Below, piece after piece: positions 57,002 through 64,000 of a stretch of DNA of 64,000 bases. The notes under the pieces are model-generated. The model did not search any database. It had not been told where the DNA came from and saw only the letters and a list, made by a program, of their open reading frames with translations. Source of the DNA: Variovorax paradoxus (GTDB lineage: Bacteria > Pseudomonadota > Gammaproteobacteria > Burkholderiales > Burkholderiaceae_C); the NCBI RefSeq assembly GCF_018614915.1, contig NZ_JAGGNU010000023.1, positions 55,934 through 119,933 on the forward strand. Direction: 5' to 3'. The position numbers and the translations under genes were made by a program. Numbering within the stretch: the stretch's first letter is position 1; each line of letters starts with the position of its first letter.

Positions 57002-57760
57002 TCAGCCGAGCTCATTGCGATAGTGATGCGTGTCGGTGCGGTAGAGGCCGCGGCGCAGCTCCATCGGCGTGTCGTGGTAAGTGAGCGCCACGCGCTCGAC
57101 GCTCAGCAGCGGCGTGGCGGTGGAGACGGCGAGCAGCGCGGCCTGCGCCGCGTCGGGCAGCACGGCGCGGATCTTCTCTTCCGCACGCACCATGCGCACG
57201 CCGAACTCGGTTTCGAACATGGCGTACATCGGTCCGTGCCAGGCGGTCAATCGCTCGGCCGTCAGGCCCTTGAACGGCGCGCCCGGCAGCCAGAGATCTT
57301 CGAGGATGGTCGGCGTGCCGCGGTACGCCAGCACGCGCCGGACCTGCAGCACCGCGTCGCCGGTGCGAAGCGCCAGCAAGCGCGCAACGTCGGCGGCGGC
57401 GCGCAGCCGTCTGCAGTCGACGATCTCGCGCTCGGCCGGGCCCTCGCCGTCGACGTCGCCGCTGTCGGGCACGAGCTTCAGGAAGCGGTATTGCACATGC
57501 TGCTCGGCATGCGTGGCGACGAAGGTGCCCTTGCCCTGGCGGCGCACGACCAGGTTTTCGGCCGCGAGCTCGTCGATGGCCTTGCGCACCGTGCCCTGGC
57601 TCACGCGAAAGCGCGCGGCAAGCTCGATTTCGCTCGGGATCGGTTCGCCTGGCTTCCACTCGCCGGCATGCAGGCTCTGCAGGATCAAGGACTTGATCTG
57701 CTGGTAGAGCGGGCTGAACGAGGGCGTCAGCTCGGCAAGCGCGGAGGGGGAGGTGCTCAT
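57002..57760 (-). CDS. GntR/HutC family transcriptional regulator
   Basis: A 252-residue regulator with an N-terminal GntR winged helix (about residues 20-85, including EIELAARFRVSQGTVRKAIDEL) and a C-terminal UTRA effector domain. It lies between sdhC and the divergent mdh, so it is a likely regulator of citric-acid-cycle genes. I chose ATG at 57760; ATG at 57772 would add four residues but lies almost at the predicted transcript start. A palindrome in its promoter suggests autoregulation. The effector is unknown. Confidence 0.88.
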   Translation of the reverse strand: MSTSPSALAELTPSFSPLYQQIKSLILQSLHAGEWKPGEPIPSEIELAARFRVSQGTVRKAIDELAAENLVVRRQGKGTFVATHAEQHVQYRFLKLVPDSGDVDGEGPAEREIVDCRRLRAAADVARLLALRTGDAVLQVRRVLAYRGTPTILEDLWLPGAPFKGLTAERLTAWHGPMYAMFETEFGVRMVRAEEKIRAVLPDAAQAALLAVSTATPLLSVERVALTYHDTPMELRRGLYRTDTHHYRNELG

Positions 57761-57772
57761 GTCGGCCGACAT
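57759..57772. repeat. 14-base perfect palindrome at the gntR start
   Basis: ATGTCGGCCGACAT is a perfect inverted repeat that overlaps the gntR start codon and touches the TATATA palindrome next to it. It may be chance, because it includes coding sequence, or a second half of a composite operator. Confidence 0.4.
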
Positions 57773-57783
57773 CTTATATAAGA
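57772..57783. promoter_or_regulatory. Palindromic operator candidate between gntR and mdh
   Basis: TCTTATATAAGA is a perfect 12-base palindrome. On the minus strand it lies directly after the candidate gntR -10 box and covers the expected transcript start, a position suited to repression. HutC-subfamily regulators typically bind short TA-centred palindromes; binding by this GntR protein is inferred. Confidence 0.55.
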
Positions 57784-57811
57784 CATAAGACAAGCGCCAT
57801 CGAAAGCACAA
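57783..57811 (-). promoter_or_regulatory. Candidate gntR promoter
   Basis: TTGTGC (57811-57806) and TTATGT (57788-57783) on the minus strand are separated by 17 bases. The start point predicted from them falls inside the adjacent palindrome. Confidence 0.45.
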
Positions 57812-57922
57812 ATCGGCATAAAATCTTCGACGGCCTTTTCGCACGGACGGCATCGTCCGGCTCGACCTCCGCGGCCGCATCCGCGACCGCGCACCGTTTT
57901 CATCATTTCCTGGAGTTTTCCC

Positions 57923-58909
<987 letters not shown>

Positions 58910-58924
58910 GCCGCCTTAACCAGA

Positions 58925-59701
58925 ATGCTCGACTGGAACCCCGCGCTCTACCGTCGCTACGAGGACGAGCGCACGCGCCCCGCACAGGAGCTGCTGGCGC
59001 GTGTTCCGCTGACCGAGGCGGCCCGCGTGGTCGACCTCGGCTGCGGGCCGGGCAATTCCACCGAGCTGCTGGTGCAGCGCTTTGCCGGCGCCGCGGTCGT
59101 CGGCACCGACAACTCCGAAGCCATGCTGGTCAGCGCGCGCGAGCGCCTGCCCCAGGCCCGCTTCGAACTCAGCGACATCGCGAGCTGGCAGCCGGAGCTC
59201 GCGCCCGATCTCATCTATGCCAACGCCTCGCTGCAATGGGTGCCAGACCACGAGGCGCTGATCCCCCGGCTTTTTGCCGCACTCGCACCGGGCGGCGTGC
59301 TCGCCGTCCAGATGCCCGACAACCGCGAGGAGCCCACGCACCGTCTGATGCGTGAAGTCGCGGCCGAGGCGCCGTGGGCCCAGGCCATCGGCGATGCGGA
59401 CCGGCTGCGCACCCAGCTGCTGCCGATCGACGGCTACTACGACCTGCTCGCCGCCGATGCAGCCCAGGTCGACGTCTGGCGCACCGCCTACCAGCACCCG
59501 ATGGCCTCCGCCGCCGCGATCGTCGAGTGGGTGCGCGGCACCGGGCTCAAGCCTTTCGTCGACCGGCTCCCGGCCGATCTGCAGGCCAGCTACCTGGCCG
59601 AGTACGAGCGCCGCGTCGACGGCGCCTACCCGGTGCGCGCCGATGGCAAGCGGCTGCTGGCCTTTCCGCGCATGTTCATCGTGGCGCAGCGCAAGGCATG
59701 A
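58925..59701 (+). CDS. tam: Trans-aconitate 2-methyltransferase
   Basis: SAM-dependent methyltransferase of 258 residues. The motif VVDLGCGPGNST is at about 35-46, followed by GTDNSEAML and the family motif YANASLQWVPDH. Tam methylates trans-aconitate, an inhibitor of aconitase that forms spontaneously from cis-aconitate. Its presence between mdh and acnB makes this function likely. The stop overlaps the CitE-like gene's ATG by four bases. Confidence 0.88.
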   Translation: MLDWNPALYRRYEDERTRPAQELLARVPLTEAARVVDLGCGPGNSTELLVQRFAGAAVVGTDNSEAMLVSARERLPQARFELSDIASWQPELAPDLIYANASLQWVPDHEALIPRLFAALAPGGVLAVQMPDNREEPTHRLMREVAAEAPWAQAIGDADRLRTQLLPIDGYYDLLAADAAQVDVWRTAYQHPMASAAAIVEWVRGTGLKPFVDRLPADLQASYLAEYERRVDGAYPVRADGKRLLAFPRMFIVAQRKA

Positions 59702-60696
59702 AGACATCAGTACATCCAAGGGACGTGCTGCAGGGCGCCCAGGCAGGTGCCGTCGTGCTCCCCGTGTGCGACCACTACAGCGGCGTCGAATCGCGCATGC
59801 GCAAGAGCCTCGCGCTGCAGGCCGAGATGGCCCAGGAGTTCGGCGCCTGCGTGTTCGACGTCACGCTCGACTGCGAAGACGGCGCCCCGGTGGGCGGCGA
59901 AGCCGAGCATGCCGCGCTGGTCACCGAACTTGCGCTGGCCGCCGCACCCGGCATGCGCGTGGGAGTGCGGGTGCACCCGGTCGACCACCCGGCCTTTGCC
60001 GGCGACGTGATCACCATCGCGGGGCGCGCCGGCCATCGGCTCAGCCACCTCATGGTGCCCAAAGTGGAGTCGGCCGACGACGTGCGCGAGGCGGTCGAAG
60101 CCCTCGATGCCGCCGGCGCCGAAGCGCTGCCCTTGCATGTGCTGATCGAGTCTCCATTGGCCGTGCACCATGCCTTCGACATCGCGGCCCAGCCGCGCGT
60201 CGAGTCGCTGAGCTTCGGACTGATGGACTTCGTCTCGGCGCACGGCGGCGCGATACCGGCCGAGGGCATGGGCGCCGCTGGGCAGTTCACGCACCCGCTG
60301 GTGGTGCGCGCCAAGCTGGCCATCGCCTCGGCCGCGCACGCGCACGGCAAGGTGCCCTCGCACTGCGTGGTCACCGAGTTCAACGACATCGACGCGATGC
60401 GCGCCGCCGCGAAGAGGGCGGCAGGCGAATTCGGCTACACGCGCATGTGGAGCATCCACCCGAACCAGATTCGCCCCATCCTCGAGGCCTTTGCGCCGGA
60501 TGAGCGGCAGATTCAAATGGCTACAAAAATCATGGCGGCTGCCGCCGCTGTGGATTGGGCGCCGGTCAGTTTTGATGGCACATTGCACGACCGCGCGAGC
60601 TACCGTCATTTCTGGCATGTACTTTCGCGTGCGCACGCCACCGGCCGTGCGCTGCCCTCCGAGGCGCAAGCATGGTTTGCGCCAGCGTCCTCCTGA
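59698..60696 (+). CDS. CitE-like HpcH/HpaI aldolase-family protein
   Basis: A 332-residue TIM-barrel protein of the citrate-lyase beta-like group. The metal-binding DCEDGAP motif, the VPKVESADDV segment and the IESPLAVHHA motif are visible, and WSIHPNQI near the end is typical. Homologues act on malyl-, citramalyl- or related CoA esters; substrate here is not determined. No citrate lyase alpha or gamma subunit is near. It is translationally coupled to tam. Confidence 0.85.
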   Translation: MKTSVHPRDVLQGAQAGAVVLPVCDHYSGVESRMRKSLALQAEMAQEFGACVFDVTLDCEDGAPVGGEAEHAALVTELALAAAPGMRVGVRVHPVDHPAFAGDVITIAGRAGHRLSHLMVPKVESADDVREAVEALDAAGAEALPLHVLIESPLAVHHAFDIAAQPRVESLSFGLMDFVSAHGGAIPAEGMGAAGQFTHPLVVRAKLAIASAAHAHGKVPSHCVVTEFNDIDAMRAAAKRAAGEFGYTRMWSIHPNQIRPILEAFAPDERQIQMATKIMAAAAAVDWAPVSFDGTLHDRASYRHFWHVLSRAHATGRALPSEAQAWFAPASS

Positions 60697-60728
60697 AAAC
60701 CCACACCTCCTCCAAAGGAAAGACCCTC

Positions 60729-61295
60729 ATGAAAAAGATCGCCCTGATCGCCGCTGTCGCCCTCGCGCTGCCGCTTGCATCCTTCGCCCAGAGCGCAGCA
60801 GACGCTGCCAAGCCGCCGCTCAAGGAACGGGCCAAGGACACGGCCAAGAAAGCGACGCAGAAGGTTGTTCCCAAGCGCGTCATCAAGAAGGTCGAGGAAG
60901 CCAAGCCCATCAGCGAAGAGACCGACGTTGTGCTCACGCCCGAAGACCTGGCCGTCGCGCAGCGCGTGCTCACCGGCACCATCAAGTGCGAACTGGGCGC
61001 CAGCGTGAAGATCGACGCCAGCGAGAAGAAGCAGGGCTTCTTCATCCTCACGCACGGCGCGACGAAATACTTCATGCACCCGGTCAACAGCCGCACCGGC
61101 GCGATCCGCCTGGAAGATCCGCGCGCTGAGGCGATGTGGCTGCAGCTGGGCAACAAGTCGATGCTGATGAGCCAGAAGCAGGGCCTGCGCCTGGCCGACG
61201 AATGCCAGGCGACCGAGCAGGCAATGATGGCCGAAGACATGAAGAAGAACCCGCCCAAGAGCCTGTTCGAAGGCGCGGACGCCCCGAAGAAATAA
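60729..61295 (+). CDS. Exported protein of unknown function
   Basis: A 188-residue protein with a clear signal peptide (MKKIALIAAVALALPLASFAQ, cleaved after FAQ or nearby). A lysine-rich segment follows at about 30-60, then a compact domain with conserved-looking ITHGATKYFMHP-like and GAIRLEDP stretches, and a C-terminal basic tail. I recognise no family. It is 32 bases after the CitE-like gene and 63 before acnB, so cotranscription is likely. An AAAGGAAAG ribosome binding site lies upstream; the frame from 60672 is rejected because it lacks the signal peptide at its start. Confidence 0.8.
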   Translation: MKKIALIAAVALALPLASFAQSAADAAKPPLKERAKDTAKKATQKVVPKRVIKKVEEAKPISEETDVVLTPEDLAVAQRVLTGTIKCELGASVKIDASEKKQGFFILTHGATKYFMHPVNSRTGAIRLEDPRAEAMWLQLGNKSMLMSQKQGLRLADECQATEQAMMAEDMKKNPPKSLFEGADAPKK

Positions 61296-61358
61296 ACAAA
61301 GGCGCCGGCGGCCCGCCTTTTGCTTAGGCCGCCACAGGACCTGATCCCGGAGAAAAAG

Positions 61359-63944
61359 ATGTTGCAAGCCTACGTTGACCATGTCGCCGAGCGCGCCGCG
61401 CTCGGCATCCCGCCGCTGCCGCTGTCGGCCCAGCAGACCAGCGAGCTCATCGAGCTGCTGAAGAACGCCACCGCCAAGGACGGCGAATTCCTGCTGAACC
61501 TGCTGACGCACCGTGTGCCTGCCGGCGTGGACGATGCGGCCAAGGTCAAGGCGAGCTACCTGGCGGCCGTGGCCCACGGCAGCGAGAAGAGCACGCTCAT
61601 CTCGCGCGCCCACGCCACGGAACTGCTGGGCACCATGCTCGGCGGCTACAACATCAGCCCGCTGATCGACCTGCTCGACGATGCCGAAGTGGCCGCCGTC
61701 GCAGCCGAAGGCCTGAAGAAAACCCTGCTGATGTTCGACCAGTTCCACGACGTCAAGGAAAAGGCCGACAAGGGCAATGCCAATGCCAAGGCCGTGCTGC
61801 AGAGCTGGGCCGATGCCGAGTGGTTCACCAGCCGGCCTGAAGTGCCCCAGAGCCTCACGATCACCGTCTTCAAGGTGAGCGGCGAAACCAACACCGACGA
61901 CCTGTCGCCCGCACCCGACGCCACCACGCGGCCCGACATCCCGATGCACGCGCTGGCCATGCTCAAGAATGCGCGTCCCGGCATCACGCCCGAGGAAGAC
62001 GGCAAGCGCGGTCCGATCAAGTTCATCGAGTCGCTGAAGGACAAGGGCCATCTGGTCGCCTACGTGGGCGACGTGGTCGGCACCGGTTCGTCGCGCAAGA
62101 GCGCCACCAATTCGGTGCTCTGGTTCACGGGCCAGGACATCCCCTTCATTCCCAACAAGCGCTTCGGCGGCATCTGCCTGGGCAACAAGATCGCGCCGAT
62201 CTTCTACAACACGATGGAAGACGCGGGCGCGCTGCCGATCGAGCTCGACGTGAGCCAGATGGAAATGGGCGACGTGGTCGAGCTGCGTCCTTACGAGGGC
62301 AAGGCGCTGAAGGACGGCAAGGTGATTGCCGAGTTCAAGCTCAAGAGCGACGTGCTGTTCGACGAGGTGCGCGCCGGCGGCCGCATTCCGCTCATCATCG
62401 GCCGCGGCCTGACCTCGAAGGCCCGTGAGGCGCTGGGTCTGCCGGCCTCGACGCTGTTCCGCCTGCCCGTCAGCCCGAGCGACACCAAGAAGGGCTTCTC
62501 TCTTGCCCAGAAGATGGTCGGCCGCGCCTGCGGTCTGCCGGAAGGCATGGGCGTGCGTCCCGGCACCTACTGCGAGCCGAAGATGACCAGCGTGGGCTCG
62601 CAGGACACCACCGGCCCGATGACGCGCGACGAGCTGAAGGACCTGGCCTGCCTGGGCTTCAGCGCCGACCTGGTGATGCAGTCCTTCTGCCACACCGCGG
62701 CATATCCGAAGAAGGTCGACGTCAAGATGCACCACGAGCTGCCGGACTTCATGAGCACGCGCGGCGGCGTGTCGCTGCGCCCGGGCGACGGCGTCATTCA
62801 CTCGTGGCTCAACCGCCTGCTGACGCCCGACACCGTCGGCACCGGCGGCGACAGCCACACGCGCTTCCCGATCGGCATCAGCTTCCCGGCCGGCTCGGGC
62901 CTGGTGGCCTTCGCGGCGGCGACCGGCGTGATGCCGCTGGACATGCCGGAGTCGGTGCTGGTGCGCTTCAAGGGCACGATGCAGCCGGGCGTCACGCTGC
63001 GCGACCTGGTCAACGCGATTCCGCTCTACGCCATCAAGTCCGGCTTGCTCACGGTCGAGAAGAAGGGCAAGAAGAACATCTTCTCGGGCCGCATCCTCGA
63101 GATCGAAGGCCTGCCGGACCTCAAGGTCGAACAGGCCTTCGAACTCTCCGACGCCTCGGCAGAGCGCTCGGCCGCCGGCTGCACGGTGCACCTCAACAAG
63201 GAACCGATCATCGAGTACATCAACAGCAACATCACGCTGATGCGCTGGATGATCGCCGAGGGCTACGCCGACGGCCGCACGCTGGCCCGCCGCATCGCCG
63301 CGCAGGAAGCCTGGCTGAAGGACCCGCAGCTGCTCAAGGGCGATGCCGATGCCGAGTACGCCGCCGTGATCGAGATCGACCTGGCCGACATCCACGAGCC
63401 CATCGTGGCCTGCCCGAACGACCCGGACGACGTGAAGACGCTGTCGGACGTGGCCGGCGCCAAGATCGATGAAGTGTTCATCGGTTCGTGCATGACCAAC
63501 ATCGGCCATTTCCGCGCCGCCTCCAAGCTGCTCGAGGGCAAGCGCGACATCCCGGTCAAGCTGTGGATCGCGCCGCCGACCAAGATGGACGCGCAGCAGC
63601 TCACCGAGGAAGGCCACTACGGCGTGTTTGGCAACGCCGGTGCGCGCACCGAAATGCCGGGCTGCTCGCTATGCATGGGCAACCAGGCGCAGGTGCGCGA
63701 AGGCGCCACGGTGATGTCGACCAGCACGCGCAACTTCCCGAATCGCCTGGGCAAGAACACGAACGTGTACCTGGGTTCGGCCGAACTGGCCGCCATCTGC
63801 TCGCGCCTCGGCCGCATCCCGACCAAGGAAGAGTACATGGCCAGCGCTGTGGTGCTCGATGCGTCGAGCGCACAGATCTACCAGTACCTGAACTTCGACA
63901 AGATCGAGGATTACAAGGGCGTGGCGGACACGGTGGCCGCCTGA
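61359..63944 (+). CDS. acnB: Aconitate hydratase B
   Basis: Bifunctional aconitase/2-methylisocitrate dehydratase of 861 residues with the AcnB domain order (N-terminal HEAT-like domain, then swivel domain, then catalytic core). The start [27 protein letters not shown] matches the E. coli enzyme, and GGAG precedes the ATG. The swivel segment [16 protein letters not shown] is near 240. The cluster cysteines are in [11 protein letters not shown] and in CSLCMGNQ in the C-terminal core. The remaining 56 bases of the window show no terminator or gene. Confidence 0.97.
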   Translation: MLQAYVDHVAERAALGIPPLPLSAQQTSELIELLKNATAKDGEFLLNLLTHRVPAGVDDAAKVKASYLAAVAHGSEKSTLISRAHATELLGTMLGGYNISPLIDLLDDAEVAAVAAEGLKKTLLMFDQFHDVKEKADKGNANAKAVLQSWADAEWFTSRPEVPQSLTITVFKVSGETNTDDLSPAPDATTRPDIPMHALAMLKNARPGITPEEDGKRGPIKFIESLKDKGHLVAYVGDVVGTGSSRKSATNSVLWFTGQDIPFIPNKRFGGICLGNKIAPIFYNTMEDAGALPIELDVSQMEMGDVVELRPYEGKALKDGKVIAEFKLKSDVLFDEVRAGGRIPLIIGRGLTSKAREALGLPASTLFRLPVSPSDTKKGFSLAQKMVGRACGLPEGMGVRPGTYCEPKMTSVGSQDTTGPMTRDELKDLACLGFSADLVMQSFCHTAAYPKKVDVKMHHELPDFMSTRGGVSLRPGDGVIHSWLNRLLTPDTVGTGGDSHTRFPIGISFPAGSGLVAFAAATGVMPLDMPESVLVRFKGTMQPGVTLRDLVNAIPLYAIKSGLLTVEKKGKKNIFSGRILEIEGLPDLKVEQAFELSDASAERSAAGCTVHLNKEPIIEYINSNITLMRWMIAEGYADGRTLARRIAAQEAWLKDPQLLKGDADAEYAAVIEIDLADIHEPIVACPNDPDDVKTLSDVAGAKIDEVFIGSCMTNIGHFRAASKLLEGKRDIPVKLWIAPPTKMDAQQLTEEGHYGVFGNAGARTEMPGCSLCMGNQAQVREGATVMSTSTRNFPNRLGKNTNVYLGSAELAAICSRLGRIPTKEEYMASAVVLDASSAQIYQYLNFDKIEDYKGVADTVAA

Positions 63945-64000
63945 TCCGCCAGGCCACAAGGAAAAGCCCGCCCTAGGCGCAATACTCGTCACTTAAGGAT

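Noticed and set aside
60606..63617. Open frame of 1003 codons on the minus strand opposite acnB
   Set aside because: No family motifs, composition typical of reversed acnB codons, and acnB has all catalytic residues on the plus strand.

Overview
The window looks like chromosome from a high-GC betaproteobacterium of the order Burkholderiales. Family Comamonadaceae, close to Variovorax, fits best. This rests on the gene orders rpmF-plsX-fabHDG-acpP-fabF-(ygfX-like)-rpoE-rseAB-mucD-lepA-lepB-rnc-era-recO-pdxJ-acpS-nagZ, leuCDB-asd-fimV-truA-trpFBA-accD, and sdhCDAB-sdhE-gltA next to gntR|mdh-acnB, and on protein style. No rRNA gene is present to confirm it. I found no tRNA, insertion sequence, prophage, CRISPR array or plasmid function. 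Nearly all of the window is core chromosome; the only accessory-looking part is the left edge.

Layout. Bases 1-4635 (minus strand) are the promoter-proximal end of an exopolysaccharide cluster: an initiating sugar-phosphate transferase, a GDP-mannose synthase, GDP-L-fucose synthase, a glycosyltransferase and a truncated polymerase/ligase-like membrane protein. An AT-rich 566-base gap separates it from rne. Bases 5202-11948 carry rne, its structured leader and the divergent rluC-HAD-Rieske-sppA run. Bases 11950-14434 (minus) hold an MFS transporter, an RsmI-like methylase and a Maf pyrophosphatase.

Bases 14473-33792 (plus) form a very long co-directional block: yceD-rpmF, type II fatty acid synthesis, the sigma-E operon with its periplasmic protease, then translation, secretion and RNA-processing genes (lepA, lepB, rnc, era) and recO-pdxJ-acpS-nagZ. 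Many neighbours overlap by four bases, so translational coupling is likely throughout. Bases 33797-37835 (minus) hold lysS coupled to an Hsp70-like protein and a zinc metallopeptidase, plus a Lon-N-domain protein. Bases 38452-51409 (minus) carry accD, trpABF, truA, fimV, asd, leuBDC and a LysR regulator, read from right to left.

Bases 51531-63944 are a citric-acid-cycle block: an entericidin-like lipoprotein, gltA, sdhE, sdhBADC and a GntR regulator on the minus strand, then mdh, a trans-aconitate methyltransferase, a CitE-like protein, an unrecognised exported protein and acnB on the plus strand. A 12-base palindrome between gntR and mdh lies on a good candidate gntR promoter and is the best operator candidate here.

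I saw no clearly new multi-gene system. The items most worth a second look are non-coding: a compact terminator-ended element in front of lepA, strong hairpins directly before the start codons of plsX and trpB, the nested rne leader, and the gntR/mdh palindromes. Two gene-level points also stand out: a YgfX-like protein separated from sdhE, and the coupled lysS/Hsp70/metallopeptidase trio.
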